Shown here: positions 1 to 9,426 of the stretch, in pieces
Numbering within the stretch: position 1 is the stretch's first letter
Layout: each line of letters begins with the position of its first letter
Assembly: GCA_020465985.1 (NCBI GenBank)
Contig: JAANYP010002960.1
Span: 34,840-98,839 of the forward strand
Reading direction: 5' to 3'
Length of the DNA: 64,000 bases
Source of the DNA: Centrapalus pauciflorus
Taxonomy: Eukaryota; Streptophyta; Magnoliopsida; Asterales; Asteraceae
Position numbers and translations under genes: made by a program
Notes under the pieces: model-generated
Database searches by the model: none
Told to the model about the DNA's origin: nothing
The model's input: only the letters and a program-made list of their open reading frames with translations

Positions 1-39
1 AATCATCGTAGGGATGATAACAAGTGTTGGGAGGCTGGA

Positions 40-900
40 ATGAAGATTGATATCCCAGAATTCGATGGGGTTAGTCTGAAACCAGAGGGTTTTATTGACT
101 GGTTGGCTACCGTGGAAGAGGTTTTTGAATTTAAAGGGGTGCCGGAAAACAAAAGGGTTTCTTTGATCGCCACAAGACTTCGTGGTAGGGCTTCCGCGTG
201 GTGGCAACAATTGAAGTTAACTCGAACCAGGCTTGGGAAACCGAAGATCGAGACATGGAGGAAGATGAAAAAGTCACTACGGTCCAACTTTCTACCCCAT
301 AATTTTCAGCGGTTGATGTACCAAAGGCTCCAGAATTTGCGACAAGGGGCATGATCGGTGGATGATTACACGACTGAGTTCTACCAGTTGATCTCTCGGA
401 ATGATATTCAAGAGACGGAAGAACAACTTGTTGGCCGCTACACTGGCGGATTAAGGGTTCAGATTATGGACTCAGTGAATCCGTTTGATCCGGTATCCAT
501 TTCTGATGCATACCAAAGGGCGCTGGTTTTGGAGAAGCAGAACCGTCGGGGAGTTGGTTCGACTTCCACTGGTTCTGGTGGGGGAAATTCTGGATCGGGA
601 GTTGTAACACCACGCTCGGTGCCTAATCAACCGAGACCAGGGGGTGTTAGTGCTGGTTCGACTTTACGGGGTATCGGTAGCGGGGGACTTAAGTGTTTTA
701 CATGTGGTGAACTTGGCCATCGACAGTCCGAGTGTAAAAGGGCTGGCAAAAGAACCATGTTCGCTGAGGAGGATTGGGGGCAGGAAGAGAATGATGGTTA
801 TGATGGAGGTCCAATGTATGATGAGGAAGTTGAGCAGGAGGAAGAATATGTGTCTGGAGATGTGGGTGTGAATCTGGTGGTGAGGCGTTCCTGTTTCACT
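40..900 (+). pseudogene. gag of the CRM-like element, with nonsense mutation
   Basis: Encodes the capsid/nucleocapsid precursor that packages element RNA. The N-terminal part has the retrotransposon gag core (IDWLATVEEVFEF, ASAWWQQLK), and a CCHC zinc knuckle, [14 protein letters not shown], lies at 694-735. A Gly/Ser-rich linker precedes the knuckle and an acidic stretch follows it. The frame is broken by TGA at 352-354. Reading continues in the same frame on both sides (GQGA, stop, [12 protein letters not shown]), so this is a point nonsense change and not an intron. A CGA to TGA transition is the simplest cause, typical of methylated silenced elements, but that is inference. The ATG at 40 is the first in frame here; the true start may lie to the left. 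Confidence 0.8.
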
Positions 901-2655
901 CCAAAAGCAACTGATGAGGATTGGCTGAAGGACAACATTTTCCAGTCCACGTGTACCATCTTGGGTAGGGTTTGCACTTTTGTCATTGATTCAGGGAGTT
1001 GTGATAATCTGGTGTCTGAAGAAGCAGTTCAAAAGTTGTCCTTGAAAACAGAAAGTCACCCCAAGCCCTACAAGCTTCAGTGGTTGAAGAAAGGTGGTGA
1101 GGTAACAGTGCCTAAACGAGCTCTTGTTTCATTTTCTATTGGTAAAACTTATAAGGACAATGTATGGTGTGATGTTGTTGTTATGGATGCTTGCCACTTA
1201 CTGTTGGGTAGGCCATGGGAGTATGACCGTGAGATTGAACATAAGGGGCGGACCAATACTTATAGTTTCCTGTTTGGTGGGGTGAAGATAACTTTGGTTC
1301 CTAATAAGCCGAAGGAGTTGGTCACGAAGCCCTCGGGAACCCTCTTGACCCTTGCTCAATTTGAGGATGAATTGAGTGAGACAGATAATGTGTTTGTGTT
1401 GATAGGGAAAGAGATAGTTGGGGAGGTTGCAGTTCCCGATGCTATGGTCCCTTTACTTGATGAGTTTCATGATGTGTTTCCAGCAGAGCTCCCTGATGGT
1501 TTGCCACCTCTACGTGACATCCAGCATCACATTGATTTGGAACCAGGTGCCCAGTTGCCCAATAGACCTCACTACAGGATGAGTCCTACCGAACATGAGG
1601 AGTTGCGCCGACAGGTTGAGGAGTTGGTTTCCAAAGGACATGTCAGGGAGAGTATGAGTCCTTGTGCTGTCCCTGCTTTGTTAACTCCCAAGAAAGATGG
1701 GACATGGCGTATGTGTGTTGATAGTCGTGCCATCAACAAGATCACAGTGAGGTATTGTTTTCCTATTCCTAGACTTGATGATTTACTTGATCAACTTAGT
1801 GGTGCTTCTGTGTTCACTAAACTGGATTTAAAGAGTGGGTACTATCAGATAAGGCTTAGGCCTGGTGATGAGTGGAAAACAGCATTTAAGACTCGTGAAG
1901 GGTTGTATGAATGGTTGGTTATGCCTTTTGGTTTGTCGAATGCTCCTAGTACATTTATGCGAGTGATGAACCAGTTGTTTAGACCTTATATTGGTAGATT
2001 TGTGGTTGTTTATTTTGATGATATCCTTATATACAGTGCTAGCTTTGATGAGCATGTGGGTCATGTGCGGCAGGTTTTGACCTTACTTCGTAGGGATAGT
2101 TTGTATGCAGCTGAGAAGAAGTGTGTGTTTATGGTACCTAAGGTGCTGTTTTTGGGGTATGTTGTTTCTGGGGAGGGTATACAGGTGGATGAGTCCAAGG
2201 TTGATGCTGTGAGGCATTGGCCAACTCCCAGGTCAATAACTGAGGTGAGAAGCTTTCATGGTCTTGCATCTTTTTACAGGAGGTTCATACCACACTTCAG
2301 TTCCATCATGGCACCAGTGACTGATTGTATGAAAGGGAAGTCCTTTACTTGGACTGAGGGGGCCGACTCTGCTTTTCAGTTGATCAAGGAGCGACTTACA
2401 TCAGCCCCATTGCTAGTGTTACCTGACTTCTCACGGGTGTTTGAGTTACACACAGATGCTTCCCATGTGGGCATTGGGGGTGTTTTGAGCCAAGGGGGGA
2501 GACCCATAGCTTATTTCAGTGAGAAGTTGACAGGAGCAAAGCTGCGTTATAGTACTTATGATGTAGAATTCTATGCTGTGGTTCAAGCTGTTAAACATTG
2601 GCGACACTACCTGGTTCAAGTTGTTAAACATTGGAGAAGTTTACTTTTGTGGTGA
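901..2655 (+). pseudogene. protease, reverse transcriptase and RNase H (CRM-like)
   Basis: Continues gag in the same frame. The aspartic protease active site is FVIDSGS (DSG at 988-996), with LLGRPWEYD as the C-terminal protease signature. RT covers about 1640-2250: [39 protein letters not shown], and the catalytic YFDD box at 2011-2022 followed by ILIYS. RNase H starts near 2440 with [15 protein letters not shown] and runs to VKHWRHYL. It then breaks: about 30 bases (GGTTCAAGCTGTTAAACATTGG and neighbours) are repeated imperfectly, the distal RNase H is missing, and the frame changes near 2631-2655. The RT catalytic residues look intact, but RNase H is truncated. Confidence 0.88.
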
Positions 2656-4066
2656 AGCATAAATCTGGGGTGTCGAATCAGGTGGCAGATGCATTGAGTA
2701 GGAGGAGCAATCTGCTAGTGTCTATGCGGGTTGGTGTACCGGGGCTTGACTCCATCATGGAGCAGCTAACAGTTGATCCATACTTCTCTGTTATTTTGCA
2801 GGATATCAGCTCTGGAAAAATATCAGATTTTGTTGTGCATGATGGTTTTCTTTTCAAGGGGAACCAATTGTGTATTCCTGATTCCAGTCTTCGTTTACAC
2901 ATTATCAGGGAGTTACATAGTGAAGGGCATATGGGCCGGGATCGTACTTTGCAGTTGGTGCAGTCTTCTTATTTCTGGCCTACTATTCGGAAAGAGGTCG
3001 ACCGGTTTGTTAAAAGGTGTAGGATCTGTCAGACTTCCAAGGGAACAACCACCAATGCTGGACTCTATATGCCGTTGCCTGTCCCTTCACAGCCTTGGGT
3101 GGACATCAGCATGGACTTTGTGCTGGGGTTGCCTCGTACTCAGCGTGGTAATGATTCTATCTTTGTTGTTGTCGATCGTTTTTCGAAGATGGTTCACTTT
3201 ATACCATGCAAGAAGACGACAGATGCAGTTAATGTGGCTTTGTTGTTCTTTCGGGAGGTATATCGTCTGCATGGATTGCCATCCTCTATTGTTTCTGATC
3301 GGGACACTCGGTTTTGAGTCACTTTTGGCGCAGTTTGTGGAAAATGGTCAACACGCAGCTCAACTTCAGCAGTGCCTATCATCCTCAAACAGATGGGCAA
3401 ACTGAAGTGGTGAATCGGTCCCTTGGAAACCTTTTGAGATGTTTGGTGGGTGATCATGTGAAGGCATGGGATCAAAAGCTTTGTCAGGCTGAATTTGCTC
3501 ATAATCATGCTGTTAACAGAAGCACTGGTTTTAGCCCATTTGCAGTGGTGTATTCGGCCCAGCCTCGAGGCCCATTGGATTTACTGACTCTCCCTGTTTC
3601 AGGTTCCATTCCAAAGAAAGTGCAGGATTTCGTTGTTGGGTTACATGAGGTTCATAAAGCTGTGCATGATAACTTGGTTCGGGCTAACGCCAAGTACAAA
3701 CAAGATGCGGATCAAAGGCGTAGGCATGTCGACTTTGAGGTCGGTGACTTTGTTTGGGCAGTTTTGACTAAGGACCGTTTCCCGGTGGGTGAATACAACA
3801 AATTGTCAGCAAAGAAGATTGGACCAGTGGAGATTTTGGAGAAGATCAACCCTAATGCTTATCGTTTGAAGCTGCCAAGTCACATTCGCTGTTCAGACGT
3901 GTTCAATGTTAAGCATTTGGTGCCTTTTCATGGAGACTCTTCTGAAGATGATGCTGTTTCAGATTCGAGGACGAATTTTGTCTATCCAGGGGGGAATGAT
4001 GCAGAAGACCGGGCCTTAGAATACTTGGAGGCCCATGACCACATTGGCTCACTAAAATGGCCATAA
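2631..4066 (+). pseudogene. integrase of the CRM-like element, frameshifted
   Basis: The integrase zinc-binding region (HHCC type) covers about 2915-3045: HSEGHMGRDRTL then RFVKRCRICQTSKG. The catalytic core follows with the first Asp in MDFVLGLP (near 3112), the second in VSDRDTRF (about 3294-3316) and Glu in PQTDGQTEVVNR (about 3385-3420). Just after the second Asp the frame shifts inside a short T run at 3312-3316, so the catalytic core is split. The C-terminal part (FEVGDFVWAVLTK, then SDVFNVKHLVPF) ends at the TAA at 4064-4066, about 70 bp inside the 3' LTR. No chromodomain is obvious; the tail after KHLVPF would correspond to the CRM-specific C-terminal region. Confidence 0.85.
3987..3996 (+). 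promoter_or_regulatory. Polypurine tract of the CRM-like element
   Basis: CAGGGGGGAA directly precedes the LTR start TGATGCAG at 3997. This is the usual position of the plus-strand DNA primer. It lies inside the integrase reading frame. Confidence 0.8.
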
Positions 4067-4509
4067 CTTGGGCCTCGGGTATCCGATTTGGGCTTATAAT
4101 ATATCAAAACAACCGTATGGACAGGCCCGACGTGTTGGCAAATTGCCGTAGGTGGTTTGGGCCCTGCTTTTCGCCCAAAAAGGCCCCCAAGACTACTTAA
4201 TTTGCATTTTTCTATTTTTCTTTCAGTTTGGACTTTAGTTTTTTGGCCCGTGTGTTTGGCCCATTATCATTTTGGCCCGTTTATGTTTTTTCTGCTTCTT
4301 TTTAACATTGTAATGTATGAACTTGGATGGTTACTTGCAATTTTTATGAAACTTGAGTTTTCTCTCCCAAATTTGTGTTCTTGTGTGAACCAATTTTGAA
4401 GGCCAAATTCGTGGTATTCCTGTGAATCAACGTGAGTTTGGTTAAGATCTTCCGGGTATTCGTGAAATCAACGGATTATCTTTGGTTTTCTATTTTCTAC
4501 GCTGCATCA
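3997..4509 (+). repeat. 3' LTR of the CRM-like element (513 bp)
   Basis: Starts TGATGCAG right after the polypurine tract and ends CTGCATCA, giving perfect 8-bp terminal inverted repeats and canonical TG...CA ends. Its first 70 bases still encode the integrase C terminus. A TATA-like stretch (CTTATAATATATC) occurs near 4093. The partner LTR is outside the window, so divergence cannot be measured here. Confidence 0.88.
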
Positions 4510-5621
4510 GGTATGTATTAATGTTTAGTTCTCCTATTGAATCACTAGTTTGAACAACAAGTCTTGTTTTGTGTTTGCCTTCGATTATGTACATTCCTTT
4601 ATTTGACATATTGTTCTTAAAGGAGTATAACGCTGCAAACTTGTCCCAATTATGTTTCCATTTATAAAGCATGTGACTTGTGAGATGATGCTTAAGTATT
4701 AATCTATCAAGAATTTTAGCATCTGGGTGTTGATTTTTATGGTTAACCTAAGCGTCCATGACTTGCTGCTAGTAAAAATATGCTTTCCGGATTCAGTTAT
4801 GGTTTCTTGAAGTCTGTCTCAGTAAGAGGTGCAGAATCTGTTCCAAATCCTGGAGGAATTTTCCCAAAAGCTAAAACATCATAATCATTGTGTTCATTAG
4901 TTACTATGTTAGTAGAACTTACAAGGATCCTACTTTCAGTTTGATAATGTTCACCTTCAATGCCATATTTCTGTGAATTATCAACTGATATTGAATCTTT
5001 TAAGTAAGTTGTGCTTTGGATAGAACTTACAACTGATATTTGATAGTAAATTATATAAATATCCAGGCAGGGCATATAAGTTTCTTTTTTTGGTATCTAT
5101 TTTTTTCATTATAATATAGAATAATTAGCATCTTATGTTTTGGATAGTAAATTTGCTTGTTACCTTGTTAATCAAATTGTTTTGGTTTAGGCAAAAGTTT
5201 AGATAGAATAATTAGCATGTTATTTATTTTCTTTGGTCTGCACAACACACACACACGGATCAAAAGTTTAGGCAAAACTTTATTATATAATTGTGGGTTA
5301 AATTTATGTTAGATGGATGATACTATGCTCTGCATTGTGTATTGTAACAAGTGTTGTGAAATTGTCATTGTGCTTTATTAGTAAGTATTGGCCTTTTTGT
5401 ACGCTTATTATATTCAGTGTGCATTATGGTGTTGTACATTCAAGTAAGTGGGTTTGAAGGGATACAAAATTGAAATTAGAACTACATGTCCATTCCAGTC
5501 CAAGGGTTTTCCCTAAAACAAAACCTATTGCATTTCAGTCCAAGGATGTGAGTGATGAGCATTAAGTCTAACTTGGAAATGAAAATGTCTGACATTTTTT
5601 TTTTATTTTTTGGTACTACAG
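4510..5621. other. AT-rich DNA without a recognised gene
   Basis: Flank of the CRM-like insertion. No LTR, terminal repeat or RNA gene was recognised. A short AC run is at about 5242-5257. The only open frame of note is the unknown ORF at 4797-5075 on the minus strand. The stretch reads like intron or intergenic sequence. Confidence 0.5.
4797..5075 (-). other. Unrecognised 92-codon open frame, possibly an exon fragment
   Basis: I do not recognise this product. The C-terminal half (VTNEHNDYDVLAFGKIPPGF, then LTETDFKKP) has a composition like real protein rather than random AT-rich DNA, and it stays open against an AT-rich background. It could be an exon of a host gene caught in the same block as the gene fragments at 5622 and 6770, but on the opposite strand. 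No splice sites were fixed. It may equally be chance. Confidence 0.25.
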
Positions 5622-5905
5622 CTACATGAAGAGGCTGGCAACGGTCAGTTTGAAATAGCGTTACGTTACACAACTTGTACCAATGCTGCAGATAACTTGA
5701 TTTATACGTGTGAAGTTATAAAATCTGTTGCAAGGAAACTTGATTCACACGTTCATATTAGTTTGTCCCAAAATGAGCAAAAGGTGTTTCTAGCATCTGA
5801 CGGGTCCTCATGCCTTGGAATGTCCAAAATTGGGGAGGAGTTTATGGCTGGTGTTCTGCACCATCTTCCGGCAGTTCTGGCTTTCACAGCACCAATCCCA
5901 AACAG
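5622..5905 (+). pseudogene. Exon fragment of a nodulin/glutamine-synthetase-like (NodGS/FluG-type) gene
   Basis: The translation carries the catalytic-domain style of plant NodGS proteins: GNGQFEIALRYTTCTNAADN, TCEVIKSVARK, SHVHISLSQNEQ, GEEFMAGVLHHLPAVLAF. These proteins fuse an amidohydrolase domain to a type-I-like glutamine synthetase domain. The piece is flanked by a good acceptor (TACTACAG ending 5621) and a donor (GTAACG from 5906), so it is a genomic copy of one exon, not a cDNA copy. Between VARK and SHVHISL a segment expected from family knowledge is missing without loss of frame, so the exon is internally deleted. No neighbouring exons were found. Probably non-functional captured DNA. 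Confidence 0.7.
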
Positions 5906-6769
5906 GTAACGTGTTGAAATTCTTTTATTTCTGCTTTTGATAATACATATCACCTCAAGGAATTTAAACTTTTAAAATCTCCAAACTTTGATTCCAAGCT
6001 TAAAGTTCATTGTAGTCACTATGTTCCCTAAACCAGAATAATTTTTTTAGCAATCCCATCATGAAATACCTAAATATGTACAAAAGACATATATTGCAAA
6101 ACTACATTTGTTTGATCTGGGCTCGTTGGTCCTTGACCTGGGCTTTCATTACACCATTGCGAGACTTAGCAAGGGTTGTGAGGGGGCTGCACATGGGGTC
6201 ATTACACCATTCCGAGACTTAGCATGAATTCATTACACTTCTGCCTTCAATCTATTGTCAAATATTATCATATAACATGAATTTAGAGTTGAAATATGAG
6301 TTGGACAGCAGCCTTTTTATTGTTATTTTTTGTATTGCAATTCTATATTTTTAGCCTTAATTCTAGCGTCTAATGGACTCCTAAGCTTGAAAATTAAACA
6401 TCACCCGTTGATTCTATATGCACATAGTCCTTAAAACCATCATAAAACTTGGATTATACTAGGCACGAAATTGCAAAATGTGAGCTGTGAACTGGTGGGC
6501 AGCAACCTGCTTTTGGTTAATTGATCACACTTAAGTGGCCATTAACCAAACTTAATTGGTCGTAAGGTCTACAAAATACTTAGCCTTGGTCCATGTTCAA
6601 AGTCCTTTAGATGTAAGCTTATAGAAAGTAATTGCACAGAATCATGTAATCAAAGTCCTTTGTTGTTCGATATGTATTATTAATCCTTTCCTTTTTTTTA
6701 TTAGCATTAGTGAATGACTCACTGAAATTTTGTTCTAATGAAGACACCTGATTGACATTGGTTCTGCAG
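5906..6769. other. Intron-like or intergenic DNA between two gene fragments
   Basis: Begins with a donor-like GTAACG and ends with the acceptor-like TTCTGCAG before the eIF3i fragment. A short duplication, CATTACACCATT...GAGACTTAGCA, occurs twice near 6149 and 6199. No coding region is visible. Confidence 0.45.
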
Positions 6770-6983
6770 GAGATTCAACAAGATTGATTGTTGGGTGTGC
6801 TGATCAGTTAGCTAAGCTATGGGATGTTCAGTGCGGTTACCTCTTTACACTTTGAATTTTGATTCCCCGAGAAGAGCTGTTATTTTTCTGTTGGTGATAA
6901 GCATGCTGTAATCACCACAGACCCTTTTATGGGTTTGTCTTGTGCAATCCATGTCAAACGCATTGCTGCTGACCCAGATGATT
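6770..6983 (+). pseudogene. Exon fragment of translation initiation factor eIF3 subunit I
   Basis: eIF3i is a WD40 scaffold subunit of the eIF3 complex in the cytosol. The fragment reads CADQLAKLWDVQ, then after one frame change TLNFDSPRRAV, then after another VGDKHAVITTDPFMGLS and IHVKRIAADPDD. The order and spacing match one WD repeat and its neighbour in this family. An acceptor (TTCTGCAG, ending 6769) and a donor (GTGAGT from 6984) bound it, so it too is a genomic exon copy. Two frameshifts and several stops rule out function. It lies 865 bp after the NodGS-like fragment on the same strand; the two genes are unrelated, which points to mosaic capture. Confidence 0.75.
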
Positions 6984-8159
6984 GTGAGTCTTTTATATGA
7001 AGTTTCTTGTGTCTATTTGATGTTATTTTGTGATCTTTATCTTCAAACACTTGTTGATGCAACTTTTATGTCATTATTATGCTGGTTTAACACTCTCTTT
7101 CCTATTGTTTTGCTACTACTTTATGTATAGTTTTGTTGTCAAATTGCAAGACATACAAATTTCTATTCTTGGTTTATGGAAGGATTTGAGCACTGATGTA
7201 ACACTCTTTATTCTTAGGTAATTCTAAACTTTAAACATGGTTAAAATACGTAAATAGAGTTTTCAAAATTGATGAAGTTAACAAAACTCTCATATTTGGC
7301 TTTTAAAAGTCAAATAATGAATAAATGAGACTTTAATATACCAAATCACGAAATAGCAATAAATGATGAAATATTTATATAAGTTTGATGTCTTTAAAGG
7401 ATTTAGGATGTGTTGCAAAAAGAATCATCGAAATTCGACATCACATGAAAGTTCATTGCTATTTTAAACGAATATCGATGAATGATGAAATATGTTTATA
7501 TCTTTGGTCTTTCCTAAGGATTTTAGACCTGTTACAAAAAGTACCGTTAAAATTGGACGTCAAACGAAAGTTTTTTGCCATTTTATGCAAAGAATTGTAG
7601 TTTAATGAGTAAAAATACAAATTTAATGTGGGAAGTGTAATATTTTTTATAGAAGTGCTGTTTTCAGAAGTTTTTTAAGGTGTTGTGAAAGTTTCATCGA
7701 AAACCGACTAAATTTGAAAGTTTGTTGCCATATTATGCAGTTTCAAGAAAGTTGATTGCTATTTTGGGCAGGTTTTTTGTGAAAAGTGATCGACAGAAGG
7801 AGAGTTGTGCATGATAAGCGTTGATTTCGTATGAAAGAAATTACAAAAAGAGGAATTGAATATGCATTCCCAAGATTGTAATTTACTTAATTTGTTCTAT
7901 CGTTTATACATTTGATGAACCTTATTTTAGTTGTACATGTTTATATACTTGAAATACTTTTTGATCGATATGTTATGAAATGATATTATTTTTGTTAAAT
8001 TGAATTGTAAATAGAAAAACTATCACAAAGCAATTAAATAAATATTTGTGTTTGCATTAAATTTATGAAAAAAAATAACGAATGTGTTTTTATTGTCTAG
8101 AAAATATTGCATTTATGAAATTTAAAACAATAATAATGTGTTGCAATAGATTGATAATG
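6984..8159. other. AT-rich noncoding DNA inside or beside CACTA element H
   Basis: No gene is visible. It contains a dispersed repeat (7360-7800) also found inside CACTA element I, and leads into the subterminal repeats of element H. Short open frames here have no recognisable product. Confidence 0.45.
7360..7800 (+). repeat. Dispersed repeat shared with CACTA element I
   Basis: AATGATGAAATATTTATATA then TTTAAAGGATT and GTTGCAAAAAGAAT recur in the same + orientation at about 54170-54540, with a more diverged copy at about 51119-51330. A second internal half-copy starts near 7480. The element ends were not found. Confidence 0.55.
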
Positions 8160-8536
8160 GTGTTGCATTTACCTAATGACAACATTTGATAAGTGTTGCA
8201 TTTGATAAGTAAAGTGTTGCTATAACTTGGTAACAATAAACTAAAAGTGTTGCTTTAGTGTATAAATAAGTGTTGCATTTAGAAAATAATGGCAACACAT
8301 TAAAAAGTGTTGCTTTAGAATACAAAAAGTGTTGCATTTAAAAAGTGTTGCATTTATAAAATAGTGGCAACACTTTTGAAAAATGTTGCATTATCTAGTG
8401 AAAGTGTCGCTTTAGACCTAAGGCGACGTTGGCTAAGGTGGCACTACATAAAGTGTCGCATTAGGCCTATAACAACACTTTTAAGGCCTAACACAACACT
8501 TTTCCCATATTGCTTTAGGTTCATTTTGTTGTAGTG
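8160..8536 (+). mobile_element. Terminal region of a CACTA (En/Spm) transposon, element H
   Basis: Ends in CATTTTGTTGTAGTG at 8536, the reverse complement of a CACTACAACAAAATG terminal inverted repeat. It is preceded by a dense cluster of AAGTGTTGCATTT and GGCAACACTTTT words, the subterminal transposase-binding type of repeat seen in CACTA elements. The inner motif GTGTCGCTTTAGACCTAAGG matches the left end of element I (48773) in inverse orientation, so H and I are one family. The opposite terminus was not found, so H is either truncated or its left end is unrecognised. The insertion lies in the env-like ORF of sirevirus G. Confidence 0.8.
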
Positions 8537-8649
8537 TGAATGCTGGAAATCTGAAGGCAAGAAAATATCAGAGAGTTGTGAAGGTTTGTGTAGAGCAGGG
8601 GTTCCATGCCGGTAGTAATTTAAATAAGCCTAGTAATATAGATCATTGA
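8537..8649 (+). pseudogene. C-terminal end of env-like ORF of sirevirus G
   Basis: The translation WKSEGKK, then after a one-base shift in an A run YQRVVKVCVEQGFHAGSN, aligns with the end of the env-like ORF of element A (WRSEARKFQKVVRVC, near 24590-24650). It ends in TGA at 8647-8649, followed by the PPT and LTR as in A. The upstream part is cut off by CACTA element H at 8536. The first three bases, TGA, are the expected right TSD copy of H. Confidence 0.7.
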
Positions 8650-8670
8650 ATATCTCACTAGAAGCTATCG

Positions 8671-8683
8671 TCAAGGGGGAGTC
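8671..8683 (+). promoter_or_regulatory. Polypurine tract of sirevirus G
   Basis: TCAAGGGGGAGTC directly precedes the LTR and is identical to the tract of element A at 24711-24723. Confidence 0.85.
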
Positions 8684-9230
8684 TGTTTTTACACCCTGTG
8701 TGACGATAGCATTCTAGGTATGTAATAGATAGTCTTGTGTAATAGATCAGGCTTTGTTAAATACAAGTCATATATGTTTGATCATAATTGTGTATGATGT
8801 TTACCTTTGCATGATAAGTTCAAAGATAAGTTCAACAATAAGTTCAATTGCTAGGGTTCGAACTTATCCATACCCAGATGAACTTAGTGAGGCTAATTTC
8901 GTAGGGTATTGGACAAGTTCGTGGGCTTAGGCCTTAATGAACTTAGTCTGTTAAGTTCGAACTTAATCTATATGATTATGTGTTAATCCGTTTTAACTAG
9001 GGTCTTTTGTAGAAATTCGTAATTAGAGCTCGTATTCGTGCACGTACGAGCTAGAGTGATTTCAGAGTCTTTTGGAGAAATACACGTGACGGTTCGTTCG
9101 TCGTATCGGCAATCATAGTGTTCGTCTCCGACTTTTGTGTGTGATCGATTCGTTAAACCACTAACAAGGATTCCGCAATCCTTGGACGGTGTCGCGTCAA
9201 GATCAGATCCGTGCTAAAGGTGGGCTTACA
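8684..9230 (+). repeat. 3' LTR of sirevirus G (547 bp)
   Basis: Begins TGTTTTTACACCCTGTGTGA and ends TGGGCTTACA. Start and end resemble the LTR of element A, but the middle differs: it is rich in AAGTTCGAACTTA-type words where A has TTCGAAT words. It abuts element B at 9231 (next bases CACTT). Only this LTR of G is in the window, so it is the 3' end of a (+) element or a partial copy. Confidence 0.8.
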
Positions 9231-9426
9231 CACTTTGAACCTTAGACTCTAAGACTTCTCTTATTTCGTATTCAATATTCTCCTTTTTGTAATATTTTGT
9301 GGTTTTCTCTCTTTTTCCTTTTTTTCTTTTTTCTTTTTCACTTTTTGTGTTAAGTATAGTAATTAAAAATATCAGCTAATAATTAAAAGGAAAAGTTTAA
9401 AAGAAAGGAATTCTACTAAGGTCAGG

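Larger units (their letters stand above)
1..4509 (+). mobile_element. CRM-like Ty3/gypsy chromovirus, 3' portion
   Basis: Gag, protease, RT, RNase H and integrase occur in Ty3 order on the + strand and end in a complete 3' LTR. The 5' LTR and PBS lie outside the window. Placement near the CRM clade rests on the RT and RNase H sequence type and on the polyprotein continuing about 70 bp into the 3' LTR, a known trait of CRM elements. The copy is dead: an in-frame TGA in gag, a deletion and frameshift scar in RNase H, and a frameshift in the integrase core. The five bases after the LTR are GGTAT, the expected right copy of the TSD. A chromovirus of another clade is possible. Confidence 0.85.

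Noticed and set aside
2773..3405. 210-codon open frame overlapping the CRM-like integrase
   Set aside because: It is an alternative frame of the integrase region with no recognisable domain. The integrase motifs are in the other frame.
7385..7600. 71-codon open frame
   Set aside because: It lies in a dispersed AT-rich noncoding repeat also found in CACTA element I; no recognisable protein features.
8160..8536. Satellite-like array of AAGTGTTGCATTT words
   Set aside because: The words sit next to a CACTA terminal inverted repeat and match the subterminal regions of element I, so they are transposon ends and not a satellite.
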